Shown here piece by piece: positions 7,888 to 16,556 of a stretch of DNA of 64,000 nucleotides. The DNA is from Sphingomonas sp. Leaf33. Lineage in GTDB: Bacteria; Pseudomonadota; Alphaproteobacteria; Sphingomonadales; Sphingomonadaceae. Below the pieces are notes generated by a model. That model saw only the letters and a program-made list of their open reading frames with translations. It was not told the origin of the DNA and did not search any database. How positions within the stretch are numbered: the first letter of the stretch is position 1; every line of letters begins with the position of its first letter. The position numbers were made by a program, and so were the translations under genes. The stretch is from assembly GCF_001421785.1 (NCBI RefSeq), contig NZ_LMLB01000001.1, positions 946,523 to 1,010,522 of the forward strand, read 5' to 3'.

Positions 7888-8896
7888 CGCGAGCGATATC
7901 GGACCGGCCGGCGTCGCCGATCCTGCGGCGACGGCCGACGGCCCCGCGACGGCGGGGTCGGCGGTGGATTCATGGAAGACCAGCCTGCCCTGCACCCGCG
8001 CCGAGGCCGAGGCGATCGACGCCGCCGACGATCTCGCGATCGATGCGGTGCTGATGACGACGGAAGAGGTCGAGGACGACCGCGAGCGTTGGCGGCTCGA
8101 TGCGTATAGCGAACACCGCCCCAACGACGCGATGATCGCGCACCTGCGTGCGCTGGTGCCGAGTGCCGCCGACGTAGAGCCGGTCATCGAACCGCTGACC
8201 GCGCAGGACTGGGTGGCGATGAGCCAGGAGGGGCTGGAGCCGATCGTCGAGGGCCGCTTCGTCGTCCACACCGCCGCGCATGACGTCCCACCGCCGACCG
8301 GTGGCCGCGCGTTCCGCATCGATGCCGGGCGGGCGTTCGGCACCGGTCACCACGCGACGACCAGCGGGTGCCTAGCGATGCTCGATCGGCTGGAGGGCCA
8401 TGCGTTCGCCCGGATCATCGACATCGGTACCGGCACCGGCCTGCTCGCCTTTGCCGCCGCGCATCTGTGGCCGCAGGCGCACATCGTCGCGACCGATATC
8501 GATCCGTCGGCGATCGACGTGACGGCCGAGAACGCAGTGTTGAACGACGTTGCGGGCCTCGACCTGATCGTCGCCGACGGCGCGCTGAGCGATGCGATCA
8601 CGGCCGGGGCACCGTATGATCTGCTGATCGCCAACATCCTCGCCGGGCCTCTGGTCTCGATGGCGCCCGAAGTCGCCGCCATCGCCGCGCCGAACGCGAC
8701 GATCGTGCTGGCGGGCCTGCTGGAAACGCAGCGCGCCGCAGTGGTCGAGGCGTTCGCGGCGTGCGGGTGTACGCTCGGCGAAATCGATCGCCGCGGCGAC
8801 TGGACGATCCTGCGCCTGACCGCGGGGGCGACGCGCTACGTGCCGACGACTCCGCCCGATCCCAAGGGACGCGACGGCTGGGCGCTGGATATCTGA
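7877..8896 (+). CDS. prmA: Ribosomal protein L11 methyltransferase
   Basis: PrmA trimethylates ribosomal protein L11 using S-adenosylmethionine. The protein is 339 residues. It has an N-terminal recognition region, the substrate-side loop FGTGHHATT, SAM motif I DIGTGTGLLAFAAA, the acidic DIDPSAI, and the NPPF-type motif as LLIANILAGPL. The start ATG lies 11 bases inside the SDR gene, so translation is likely coupled. The first 30 residues are Ala/Asp/Gly-rich and may not be conserved. Confidence 0.93.
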   Translation: MSDNASDIGPAGVADPAATADGPATAGSAVDSWKTSLPCTRAEAEAIDAADDLAIDAVLMTTEEVEDDRERWRLDAYSEHRPNDAMIAHLRALVPSAADVEPVIEPLTAQDWVAMSQEGLEPIVEGRFVVHTAAHDVPPPTGGRAFRIDAGRAFGTGHHATTSGCLAMLDRLEGHAFARIIDIGTGTGLLAFAAAHLWPQAHIVATDIDPSAIDVTAENAVLNDVAGLDLIVADGALSDAITAGAPYDLLIANILAGPLVSMAPEVAAIAAPNATIVLAGLLETQRAAVVEAFAACGCTLGEIDRRGDWTILRLTAGATRYVPTTPPDPKGRDGWALDI

Positions 8897-8919
8897 CCCC
8901 TAATGCATCAACCTCTCCC

Positions 8920-9010
8920 CGTTCGTGCTGAGCTTGTCGAAGCACCGATCTTCGCACCACGAGCGAACGGGCGCATCTGCGAACGGCCCTTCGACACGCT
9001 CAGGGCGAAC
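8920..9010. repeat. GAGCTTGTCGAAG-family inverted repeat
   Basis: An inverted pair: GTTCGTGCTGAGCTTGTCGA (with AGCACCG after it) at 8921 and CCCTTCGACACGCTCAGGGC near 8988-9010. It lies between the convergent prmA and lipoprotein genes and could end both transcripts. Confidence 0.82.
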
Positions 9011-9030
9011 TGGCGTGGGGAGTGCGGTGG

Positions 9031-9924
9031 TCAGTCGACCCGCGCCGCCGCCATTTCATACGTGATCGCTTCCGCCCGCGACACCTCGCGGCCGTCCTTC
9101 AGCACCGTGACCGAAGCCCCCGGCGCCCCAGTTCGCGCGGATGCCGCTACGCGGTAGACCCAAGGCGCGGCGCTGAATTCATAGATTTCCTGCCCCGCCG
9201 GCGCCGCGATCAGCCGGCCGCCGCGGACGTCGACGGTCGGCGTGCTCGATGTGCCTGCCTCGCCACCCTCGCTCACCGGACCGGGCCTCGCGTAATCGAA
9301 GCTGCGGTAAGTGTAGCTGCCGTCCGCCTCGCGCGTGACGATCGCCGATCGCCTGGGCGCCACGATCAGCAGCCGGGCGCGCGGCAGCCAGCGGCAGCGC
9401 GTCTCGCGGTCGCCCAGGCGCACGCTCGACAGGGTGGGCAGCGTCGTCGCCTCGGCCATGCCGAGCATCCCCGGATTGATCGACCGCACCGCGCCGACGG
9501 TTTCGCCGCCACGCGTCATGTCGCGCCAGATCGATCCGGCGCCGGCGTCTTCGGCACCCAGCGCGATCGTCCGCATGGTCGCGCTCATGCCCGGCTTGGC
9601 AAAGGTCCGGAGGGTCGTCGCCGACACCGCCGCGACCTGCGATCCATCGACTCCGTCGCAAAGGTACAGGATCGGCGTCCAGCCGTCTTTCCCTGCAACG
9701 AAGGCGGCGGCCCGATCGGCGCGCGGGGAGGGAGGCGCGAGCGTCAGCGGCGTGCCGGCCGGCGCAGGCGCGAGCGTGGGCGTTGCAGTGGGCGCAGGCG
9801 CGGCGGTCATCGACCCGGCTGCGTTCGCCGTGACGTTCGTGGCCGGGGGCGCCCCGCCACATCCCGCCAACATCGCCGCCAACACCGGCCCCGCGATCGT
9901 CCGTCCGTCCATGATCTCGATCAT
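9031..9924 (-). CDS. Hypothetical lipoprotein
   Basis: I do not recognise this 297-residue protein. The start at 9924 gives a short signal peptide ending in a lipobox (AAMLAGC), so the mature protein should be anchored by a lipidated Cys. An ATG four codons inside is an alternative start. A Thr/Ala/Pro-rich linker (residues about 25-65) precedes the folded part, as in surface-exposed lipoproteins. The remainder has repeated beta-type segments such as DGSYTYRSFDY and AAPWVYRVAASA. It is divergent from murI, and the 92-base gap must serve both. Confidence 0.6.
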   Translation of the reverse strand: MIEIMDGRTIAGPVLAAMLAGCGGAPPATNVTANAAGSMTAAPAPTATPTLAPAPAGTPLTLAPPSPRADRAAAFVAGKDGWTPILYLCDGVDGSQVAAVSATTLRTFAKPGMSATMRTIALGAEDAGAGSIWRDMTRGGETVGAVRSINPGMLGMAEATTLPTLSSVRLGDRETRCRWLPRARLLIVAPRRSAIVTREADGSYTYRSFDYARPGPVSEGGEAGTSSTPTVDVRGGRLIAAPAGQEIYEFSAAPWVYRVAASARTGAPGASVTVLKDGREVSRAEAITYEMAAARVD

Positions 9925-10016
9925 CCCATGATGCGTACGGGCAACGTCGCGTCCGAAGCCGGGGTTCCAACGCGAGGCGGTTGTCGCCCCCCGCCGCAAC
10001 GGATACCTCCGCCGCG

Positions 10017-10823
10017 ATGACCGAGCGCGATGCCCCGATCCTGTTCCTCGATTCCGGCGTCGGCGGGCTGTCGGTCCTGGCGCCCACGCGCGCGCTACTC
10101 CGCCACGCAAACGTCGTCTATGTCGCCGACAACGCGGGCTACCCCTACGGTACCAAGACGGAGGGCGAGATCGCCGCGCGTGTGCCCGCGCTGCTCGGGC
10201 GTCTGTCGGAACGCTATCGGCCGCGGCTGATCGTCATCGCCTGCAACACCGCCTCGACCATCGCGCTGGGCGCGGTGCGTGCCGCGCTCGACGTGCCGGT
10301 CGTCGGCACCGTGCCGGCGATCAAGCCGGCCGCGGAGGCGAGCGTGAGCCGCGTCATCGGCGTGCTGGGGACGAAGGCGACCGTGCGGCAACCCTATGTC
10401 GACGATCTCGCCGCGCGCTTTGCCGCCGATTGCACGGTCCTGCGCCACGGGTCGGCGGACCTCGTCGCGCTGGCCGAGGCGAAGCTGGCCGGAATGGCGC
10501 CGGACTGGGCCGCCTATCGCGCGGTGATGGCGGGACTGCTCGACCAGCCGGGCGGCGAGCGGATCGACGTGGTCGTCAACGCCTGCACGCATTTTCCGCT
10601 GGTCGCGGACGAGCTTGCCGCCGTGTCGCCAGGGCACATGCGATTCGTTGACGGTGGCGCCGGGATCGCGCGCCGGGTCGCCTATCTGACGACGGGGCAG
10701 GACTGGCCGGCGGGGGGCGGTACGGGCCGGGCGGTGTTCACTCGCGCGGACGATGCCGCGTTCGCGCTGGCGCCCGCGCTCGCGCTCGCGCGCTTCGGCC
10801 TGACGCGGATCGAGGGACTATAG
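10017..10823 (+). CDS. murI: Glutamate racemase
   Basis: MurI converts L- to D-glutamate for peptidoglycan. The family hallmarks are FLDSGVGGLSV at the N-terminus, ADNAGYPYG, the first catalytic cysteine in IACNTAS and the second in NACTHFP. The protein has 268 residues from ATG 10017. A TTG 12 codons upstream (9981) is in frame, but the extension SPPAATDTSAA has no family character. It is monocistronic, with a small gene on the opposite strand ending close behind it. Confidence 0.94.
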   Translation: MTERDAPILFLDSGVGGLSVLAPTRALLRHANVVYVADNAGYPYGTKTEGEIAARVPALLGRLSERYRPRLIVIACNTASTIALGAVRAALDVPVVGTVPAIKPAAEASVSRVIGVLGTKATVRQPYVDDLAARFAADCTVLRHGSADLVALAEAKLAGMAPDWAAYRAVMAGLLDQPGGERIDVVVNACTHFPLVADELAAVSPGHMRFVDGGAGIARRVAYLTTGQDWPAGGGTGRAVFTRADDAAFALAPALALARFGLTRIEGL

Positions 10824-10979
10824 CGCGATCGGCAAGGGCGCGATCAGCGCGTCGTAGCGATCGGCGAGTTCGAGATGCACCCGCCGCACGACGCTGTCGG
10901 TCGTCCGATCGGCGGCCGCGCGTTCCTGCGCGGCGCGGTGGGAGTAATAGTTGGTCTTTGCACGCGGCTCGGTCTGCAT
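10818..10979 (-). CDS. Small conserved-type protein (53 aa)
   Basis: This is a short frame beginning MQTEPRAKTNYYSHRAA and ending in LIAPLPIAL. It is rich in Arg, Ala and Tyr, predicted helical (RRVHLELADRYDAL), and has no signal peptide or membrane segment. It lies convergent to murI with a 6-base overlap and divergent from hemA. The frame stays open far upstream, but only because it runs antisense to hemA. From memory, similar short proteins occur in other sphingomonads. I cannot assign a function. Confidence 0.6.
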   Translation of the reverse strand: MQTEPRAKTNYYSHRAAQERAAADRTTDSVVRRVHLELADRYDALIAPLPIAL

Positions 10980-11092
10980 GGCGCGACTCCGGCACGCAAG
11001 CGAGGGCTTTCCAGAATACCTCCGGTCGCTGACGCGCTTGGGAATGAAAGCCAGCGATTTAGGGAACATAGCATGGTTGTAACGGCCCCGGC

Positions 11093-11106
11093 TTGATCTT
11101 GAGCAA
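11093..11106. promoter_or_regulatory. Candidate FNR/FixK-type box upstream of hemA
   Basis: TTGAT-CTTG-AGCAA matches the FNR/CRP-family palindrome TTGAT-N4-ATCAA at 9 of 10 positions. It lies 84 bases before the hemA start. FnrL control of hemA is established in Rhodobacter. Here it is an inference from the site alone. Confidence 0.4.
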
Positions 11107-11189
11107 TCGCCACCGGCGCGCCCAAATCGATCACGCTGATCGTCGCATCGCGACTGGCGAAGCCGCGCGGTTTTCGCTAGGGGGCGGGA

Positions 11190-12434
11190 ATGACCGGTGA
11201 GGGCACTTCCGCGCGCGCTGTCGATTACTCGCGCGTCTTCAGCCAGGCGATCGATCGCCTTCATGCCGAGGGGCGCTACCGCGTCTTCATCGACATCCTG
11301 CGCAACAAGGGGAATTTTCCCAACGCGCGCTGCTTCGCCGGGCACAACGGGCCGAAGCCGATCACGGTATGGTGTTCCAACGATTACCTCGCGATGGGCC
11401 AGCACCCGAAGGTGATCGCCGCGATGGAAGAGGCGCTGCACGACGTCGGTGCAGGATCGGGCGGCACCCGCAACATCGGCGGCAACACGCACTACCACGT
11501 CGATCTGGAGGGCGAACTCGCCGACCTGCACGGCAAGGAAGGCGCGCTGCTGTTCACCAGCGGTTACGTCTCGAACGAAGCGACGCTGGCGACGCTGGCC
11601 AAGGTCCTGCCGGGCTGCATCATCTATTCGGACGAGCTCAACCACGCCTCGATGATCGCCGGCATCCGCAATTCGGGCTGCGAGAAGCGCGTGTGGCGGC
11701 ACAACGACCTGGCGCACCTCGAGGAACTGCTGGCCGCCGACGATCCCTCGGTTCCCAAGCTGATCGCGTTCGAGAGCGTCTATTCGATGGACGGCGATGT
11801 GGCGCCGCTCCACGCGATCTGCGATCTGGCGGACAAGTACAATGCGCTGACGTACCTCGACGAAGTCCATGCGGTCGGCATGTACGGCCCGCGCGGCGGC
11901 GGCATTTCGGAGCGTGACGACGCGGCGAGCCGCATCACCGTGATTGAGGGGACGCTCGGCAAGGCGTTCGGCGTGATGGGCGGCTACATCGCCGCCGATC
12001 GCACGATCATCGACGTCATTCGCAGCTACGCGCCGGGCTTCATCTTCACGACTTCGCTTTCGCCGGTGCTGGTCGCCGGCGTGCTGGCAAGCGTGCGTCA
12101 CCTGAAGGGCTCCAGCGTGGAGCGTGACGGCCAGCAGGCGGCCGCGGCGAAGCTGAAATCGCTGTTCGAGGATGCCGGTCTGCCGGTGCTGCCGACCACG
12201 ACGCACATCGTGCCGCTGATGGTCGGCGATCCGGTCAAGGCCAAGCGGATCAGCGACATCCTGCTCGCCGAATACGGTGTGTACGTCCAGCCGATCAACT
12301 ACCCGACCGTGCCGCGCGGCACCGAACGCCTGCGCTTCACGCCGGGCCCGGCCCATGACGAGGCGATGATGGTCGAACTGACACAGGCGCTGGTCGAGAT
12401 CTGGGGCCGACTGGAAATGCGCCGGGCGGCCTGA
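11190..12434 (+). CDS. hemA: 5-aminolevulinate synthase (C4 pathway)
   Basis: This PLP enzyme condenses glycine with succinyl-CoA, the committed step of heme synthesis in Alphaproteobacteria. The 414 residues match the family. Seen are the N-terminal [10 protein letters not shown], the glycine-rich [12 protein letters not shown], the DELNHASM loop, DEVHAVG and the PLP lysine in EGTLGKAFG (Lys258). A GGGGGCGGGA purine run precedes the ATG. It is preceded by a candidate FNR box and followed 100 bases later by terC. Confidence 0.97.
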   Translation: MTGEGTSARAVDYSRVFSQAIDRLHAEGRYRVFIDILRNKGNFPNARCFAGHNGPKPITVWCSNDYLAMGQHPKVIAAMEEALHDVGAGSGGTRNIGGNTHYHVDLEGELADLHGKEGALLFTSGYVSNEATLATLAKVLPGCIIYSDELNHASMIAGIRNSGCEKRVWRHNDLAHLEELLAADDPSVPKLIAFESVYSMDGDVAPLHAICDLADKYNALTYLDEVHAVGMYGPRGGGISERDDAASRITVIEGTLGKAFGVMGGYIAADRTIIDVIRSYAPGFIFTTSLSPVLVAGVLASVRHLKGSSVERDGQQAAAAKLKSLFEDAGLPVLPTTTHIVPLMVGDPVKAKRISDILLAEYGVYVQPINYPTVPRGTERLRFTPGPAHDEAMMVELTQALVEIWGRLEMRRAA

Positions 12435-12534
12435 TCCGCAGGCGTCCCGACGCCCGATTGTGCGTAAATGTTGCTGCTGCATCCCATTCGAAGTCCGGCC
12501 GTTCCCGCTGCGAACCGACCGATAGGGACGACGA

Positions 12535-13518
12535 ATGGAACTGCTGACCGAAGCGTTTCTTGGCAAGCCGATCTGGATGTGGCTCGGCTTTCTGTGTGTC
12601 GTCGTCGCGCTGCTGGTGTTCGACCTGGGTGTGCTCAACCGCAAGGATCATGAGATCGGCGTGAAGGAGAGCCTGAAGCTCTCCGCCTTCTACATCGCGT
12701 TCGGCCTGCTGTGGGGCGGCGGCATCTGGTGGTGGATGGGCCAGGAATCGGGCATTGCGTACCTGACCGGCTTCGTCGTCGAGAAGACGCTGGCGCTCGA
12801 CAACATCTTCGTCATCGCGATGATCTTCACCTATCTGGGCGTGCCGCGCCAGTATCAGCACCGCGTGCTGTTTTGGGGCATCCTGGGCGTCATCGTGCTG
12901 CGCGCGATCATGATCGCGGCGGGCGCGGCGCTGGTCGAGCGGTTCGAATGGGTACTCTACGTCTTCGCCGCGTTCCTGGTCGTCACCGGCATCCGCCTGC
13001 TGTTCACGGTCGGCAAGGAGGCATCGGTCGGCGACAACCCGGTGCTGAAGTTCGTTCGCAAGCACCTGCCGGTGACGGACAAGATCGAAGGCGATCATTT
13101 CATCGTCCGCGAACCCGACCCCGCGACGGGCCAGGTCAAGACGTGGCTGACCCCGCTCGCCGTCGCGCTGATCCTGATCGAGGCGGCCGACATCGTCTTT
13201 GCGGTCGATTCGGTGCCGGCGATCTTCACGATCACGACCGATCCGTACATCGTCTACACGTCGAACATCTTTGCGATCCTGGGCCTGCGCGCGCTGTATT
13301 TCGCGCTGGCGGCGGCGATCCACCGCTTCCACTATCTGAAATACGCGATGGCCGCGGTGCTGATCTTCATCGGGTCGAAGATCTTCGCCGCCGACGCGCT
13401 GGGCATCGCCAAGATCCCGCCGCTGCTGTCGCTGTCGGTGACGCTGGGCATCCTGGGCGCGGGTGTCCTGTGGTCGCTGTGGTCGACGCGGGGCCAGCCG
13501 GAGAAGACGGCCGGCTGA
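12535..13518 (+). CDS. TerC/Alx family integral membrane protein
   Basis: The protein has 327 residues and about nine hydrophobic segments across its length. The TerC hallmarks are the acidic intramembrane motifs EKTLALDNIFVIAMIF and LIEAADIVFAVDSVPA. The group is linked to metal (Mn2+) efflux and to tellurite resistance in ter operons, but there are no other ter genes here, so the Alx-like metal-homeostasis role is more likely. AGGGA lies six bases before the ATG. It converges on bla with a 16-base gap. Confidence 0.9.
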   Translation: MELLTEAFLGKPIWMWLGFLCVVVALLVFDLGVLNRKDHEIGVKESLKLSAFYIAFGLLWGGGIWWWMGQESGIAYLTGFVVEKTLALDNIFVIAMIFTYLGVPRQYQHRVLFWGILGVIVLRAIMIAAGAALVERFEWVLYVFAAFLVVTGIRLLFTVGKEASVGDNPVLKFVRKHLPVTDKIEGDHFIVREPDPATGQVKTWLTPLAVALILIEAADIVFAVDSVPAIFTITTDPYIVYTSNIFAILGLRALYFALAAAIHRFHYLKYAMAAVLIFIGSKIFAADALGIAKIPPLLSLSVTLGILGAGVLWSLWSTRGQPEKTAG

Positions 13519-13534
13519 CCCCTGCGTCGGTCGA

Positions 13535-14428
13535 TCACGCGGTGGCGGCGGCGACCGCGCGGCCGACATCGGCGTGGATGCGGTGCGCGGCCCGCTGCGG
13601 AACGGTCGCGCCGGTCAGGTAGCAGGTGACCAGGATCGGGCGGCGCGTCGCACCCGGCCAGATGACCGCGACGTCGTTGTAGGTGCCGTTCTCGCCGCTG
13701 CCGGTCTTGTCGCCGACCCGCCAGCCACGGGGCAAACCGGCGCGCAGGCGCGTGCCACCGGTCGTGTTGGCCACCAGCCAGCCGGTCAGCTTCGCCCGCG
13801 CCGCCGGTGTCAGGGCAGGGCCGAACAGCAGCGCGCGCATCGTGTTGAGCATCGCGGTGGGCGTCGTCGTGTCGCGGTCGTCGCCGTGGATCGCGGTATT
13901 GAGTTCCGGCTCCTGCCGGTCGAGGCGCGTCGTCCGGTCGCCCAGTCGCGCGACGAACGCGTTGAAGCCATCGACCCCGCCGATCAGCGGCAGCAGCAGG
14001 TTGGCCGCGGCATTGTCGCTGAACGTCATCGTCGCCGCGCAGAGCTGTTCGACGGTCATCGCGCTGCCCTTGTGCTTCGAGACCACCGGTGAATTGCCGG
14101 GCAGGGGGGCGCGCGGGACCGGCACGGCGCGGTTCAGCCGCAGGCGACCGGCATCGGCCGCGGCCAGCACCGCGCCGCTCAAAGGAAATTTGAAGGTGCT
14201 GCACATCGCGAACCGCTCGTCACCCCGGTGATCGAAACGCGCGCCGGTCGCCAGATCGAGCACCGCGACGCCCAGTCGTCCGCCCGATCGACGCTCGGCC
14301 GCAGCGATCGCGGTGGCAAGGGCGGTGCCCCCGAACGCGCCGGCCGGGCCGGCAAAGGCGAGCCTGGGCGCTACCACCGCTGCCGCCGCACCCGTGCCGA
14401 TCGTTGCGAGGAATGTCCGTCGTTCCAT
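13535..14428 (-). CDS. bla: Class A beta-lactamase, Tat-exported
   Basis: This serine beta-lactamase has 297 residues. The N-terminus MERRTFLATIG followed by an Ala-rich stretch and AFA is a twin-arginine signal, so it should be folded before export. All class A motifs are present: STFK (Ser77, Lys80), SDN (137-139), the EPELN omega loop (Glu173) and KTG (241-243). A Cys precedes the active Ser (CST) as in L2- and KPC-like enzymes. The usual partner Cys after KTG is a Gly, so the carbapenemase disulfide is absent. GGGAGA before the ATG at 14428 supports this start over one 21 codons upstream. It is divergent from an AmpR-like regulator. Confidence 0.93.
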   Translation of the reverse strand: MERRTFLATIGTGAAAAVVAPRLAFAGPAGAFGGTALATAIAAAERRSGGRLGVAVLDLATGARFDHRGDERFAMCSTFKFPLSGAVLAAADAGRLRLNRAVPVPRAPLPGNSPVVSKHKGSAMTVEQLCAATMTFSDNAAANLLLPLIGGVDGFNAFVARLGDRTTRLDRQEPELNTAIHGDDRDTTTPTAMLNTMRALLFGPALTPAARAKLTGWLVANTTGGTRLRAGLPRGWRVGDKTGSGENGTYNDVAVIWPGATRRPILVTCYLTGATVPQRAAHRIHADVGRAVAAATA

Positions 14429-14483
14429 GTCCGTCTCCCAAGTCCAGTACGGACAAGGTGCGGGCTGGCACCGGTGCGGACAA
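14429..14483. promoter_or_regulatory. bla-ampR intergenic operator candidate
   Basis: The 99-base gap holds an inverted pair GTCCGT (14429-14434)/ACGGAC (14449-14454) and a near-exact direct repeat, GTACGGACAA at 14447 and GTGCGGACAA at 14474, 27 bases apart (two to three helical turns). LysR-type regulators bind such divergent gaps. The exact AmpR site is not proven. Confidence 0.4.
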
Positions 14484-14527
14484 TCGATCATATCTCGGCC
14501 GAGCCACTAGAAAAATCAGGGGATCGG

Positions 14528-15397
14528 ATGGATCGCGCACAACTGCCGCTCAATGCCCTGCGCGCGTTCGAATCCTCGGCGCGGCACTTGAGCTTCACGC
14601 GGGCGGGCCTCGAACTGTGCGTCGGGCAGGCGGCGGTCAGCCACCAGGTCAATCGGCTGGAGGCGCTGCTGGGCGTCCGCCTGTTCCGCCGCCTGCCACG
14701 GGGGCTTGCGCTCACCGACGAGGGCGCCGCGCTGGTGCCGGTGCTGGCCGACGGCTTCGACCGGATCGCCGCGGTGCTGGAGCGGTACCAGGGCGGGCGG
14801 ATGCGCGAGCCGCTGGCGCTGGGCGTGGTCGGCACCTTCGCGACCGGCTGGTTGCTGCCGCGGCTCGCCGACTTTCACGCTGCGCATCCGTTCGTCGATG
14901 TGCGCCTGCGGACCAACAACAACCGCGTCGATCTGGCCGGCGAAGGGCTGGATTACGCGATCCGCTTCGGTGACGGCGCGTGGCATGGGGCGGATGCGGA
15001 TGCGCTGATGCCGGCGCCGCTGGTACCGATGGCGGCGCCGGCGATCGCCGAACGGCTGGCCGCGCCCGGCGATCTGATGCGCGAGACATTGCTCCGCTCC
15101 TACCGCGCCGACGAATGGCCGCGCTGGTTCGACGCAGCCGGCGCCACGGCACCGCCGCTGACCGGGCCAATGTTCGATTCGTCGGTCACGATCGCCGTCG
15201 CCGCTATGGGCGGCGGCGGAGTCGCCCTGTTGCCGATGGCGATGTTCGGCGACGCATTGGGTGCAGGGACGTTGGTCGCGCCGTTCGACATCGCGATCGA
15301 CACCGGTCGCTACTGGCTGACCCGGCTCAAGACCCGAGCGCCGACCGCGGCGATGACGGCGTTTCGCGAGTGGCTTATCGAAGCCGTGTCGGAGTAG
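14528..15397 (+). CDS. ampR: AmpR-like LysR-type regulator of the beta-lactamase
   Basis: This LysR-type regulator has 289 residues. The helix-turn-helix region PLNALRAFESSARHLSFTRA ... QAAVSHQVNRLE closely resembles AmpR of Enterobacter and Stenotrophomonas. An effector domain ends in FREWLIEAV. It is transcribed divergently from bla, the classical ampR-bla arrangement in which muropeptides from cell-wall recycling switch the regulator to activation. The start ATG 14528 gives the family length; the frame upstream is antisense to bla. GcvA is the next closest paralogue, but context favours AmpR. Confidence 0.85.
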   Translation: MDRAQLPLNALRAFESSARHLSFTRAGLELCVGQAAVSHQVNRLEALLGVRLFRRLPRGLALTDEGAALVPVLADGFDRIAAVLERYQGGRMREPLALGVVGTFATGWLLPRLADFHAAHPFVDVRLRTNNNRVDLAGEGLDYAIRFGDGAWHGADADALMPAPLVPMAAPAIAERLAAPGDLMRETLLRSYRADEWPRWFDAAGATAPPLTGPMFDSSVTIAVAAMGGGGVALLPMAMFGDALGAGTLVAPFDIAIDTGRYWLTRLKTRAPTAAMTAFREWLIEAVSE

Positions 15398-15513
15398 CTC
15401 CGTTTGCCTGAGCCCTGGCGAAAGGCTGCCCTTACCGCGTCTCCGCGCCTTTCGTGCGCAAAGAAGGGCGGTGCTTAGACGGCTCGGCACGAACGGTTGG
15501 GGCAGGGGAGCGA

Positions 15514-15972
15514 CTATGGGTGGCCGATGGCCTGGCCGATCAGTGCGCCAGCGACGATCGTGACCGCGCCCAGCCCAAGGGACAGCGGGATGCGCAGCGC
15601 CATCCAGCCGGCCGGTGCGAAGCCGCGTGCGACCAGCCAGCGATCGACCGCCAGCGTCAGGATCAGCGCGACGCCGATCGCGACGAGCGACCAGCCCGAG
15701 CCCTGCGTCATAAGGACGCCTGCTCCGAGCGCCATGGCGACGAGGCTTGGGATCACCGCGACGATAGCGAGCATCGCCTGATGCCGGGGCGCGTGCATCG
15801 CAAAACCCCACCAGGTGCCGCCGAGAAAACTCAGGATCAGCAGCGCATAGGCGACGCTGACGATCGCGGCGTCGAGTTCGCCCAGCGCTATCAGGATGGT
15901 AGCAGCGACAGCCGGCGCGAGCCCGGCGAACCCCAGCAGGCGGGCGACCCCGCCCACCCGCGCCTCAGCCAC
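15514..15972 (-). CDS. DUF3429 family membrane protein
   Basis: This 152-residue protein has five hydrophobic segments spread over almost its whole length. GFAGLAPAVAA near the start and FLGGTWWGFAM after the second helix are typical of DUF3429 proteins. Function is unknown. Its start overlaps the stop of the upstream lipoprotein gene by 8 bases, so the two are co-translated. The 116 bases after its stop contain only a degenerate copy of the GAGCTTGTCGAAG repeat near 15470-15500. Confidence 0.8.
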   Translation of the reverse strand: MAEARVGGVARLLGFAGLAPAVAATILIALGELDAAIVSVAYALLILSFLGGTWWGFAMHAPRHQAMLAIVAVIPSLVAMALGAGVLMTQGSGWSLVAIGVALILTLAVDRWLVARGFAPAGWMALRIPLSLGLGAVTIVAGALIGQAIGHP

Positions 15973-16471
15973 GGCAATAGCCTTCGCCCGGCTTGACCGT
16001 CAGGCACGTCTTCTTGCCCGCCAGCCATTTCAGCCCGGTCGCATCGCCGTCTGTGAAGACAGCGGTTTCCGCGACGCCGCCCCGCATGAAGCGTAGTCCT
16101 TCCGCCGTCACCGATCCGTCGATTTTGCCGGCCATATCGTCGTCCAGGCCCCAGCGCATATCCATCGTGACACCGCCGCCGGGCTTGGCCGCGACATTCA
16201 GGCTCATGCCTTCGACGCCGGTCCATTTGCCGAGATAGTCGCGTTCCATCCTTGCCGCGTCCGCGGGACCGGCGGCGTCGGGCGTCGCCGAGTTCGCGTT
16301 GGCATCGGCGATGTCGGCCGCCTGCTCCTCGGTCGCGGCGCCTTCGGACGGCATGACCTCCTCTACCGTGTTCTCTGCCGCGATGTTCGCCGGGGTCTCG
16401 TTTACCGGTTGCGACGAACAGGCGGCAAGCAGGCCGGTGAGGGCGAGGGCGATCGGGGCGATGGTCTTCAT
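15965..16471 (-). CDS. Hypothetical lipoprotein
   Basis: Starting at 16471, the 168-residue product has a lipoprotein signal peptide with the lipobox GLLAACSS. An acidic, Ala/Glu/Asn-rich low-complexity linker (residues about 20-70) leads to a small domain with YLGKWTGVEG and LKWLAGKKTCLTVKPGEGYC, whose two Cys could form a disulfide. No family is recognised. It is probably co-transcribed with the DUF3429 gene it overlaps. A start 23 codons upstream is rejected because it would bury the signal peptide. Confidence 0.65.
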   Translation of the reverse strand: MKTIAPIALALTGLLAACSSQPVNETPANIAAENTVEEVMPSEGAATEEQAADIADANANSATPDAAGPADAARMERDYLGKWTGVEGMSLNVAAKPGGGVTMDMRWGLDDDMAGKIDGSVTAEGLRFMRGGVAETAVFTDGDATGLKWLAGKKTCLTVKPGEGYCRG

Positions 16472-16501
16472 CGTGCAGGCTCCAGTGAGACGAAGCGACA
16501 A

Positions 16502-16535
16502 CCCGGGCGGCGTTGGGAGGGTTCCGCCGCCCGGG
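16502..16535 (-). terminator. Hairpin downstream of the fasciclin gene
   Basis: An 11-bp stem, CCCGGGCGGCG/CGCCGCCCGGG, encloses a 12-nt loop, and GACCC/GGGTC (16543-16556) forms a second small hairpin. On the minus strand this follows the fasciclin stop at once. There is only a weak T tract (TTGT), so termination efficiency is uncertain. Confidence 0.5.
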
Positions 16536-16556
16536 GCCATCAGACCCTGATGGGTC

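Noticed and set aside
10818..12644. A 608-codon frame opposite hemA
   Set aside because: Only its last 53 codons (10818-10979) lie outside hemA and look like a gene; the rest is antisense shadow.
12535..13518. TerC gene as part of a tellurite-resistance/stress operon
   Set aside because: It stands alone; none of the other ter genes is present.
13535..14428. Beta-lactamase as a KPC/SME-like carbapenemase
   Set aside because: The Cys before the active Ser is present but the partner Cys after KTG is Gly, so the defining disulfide is missing.
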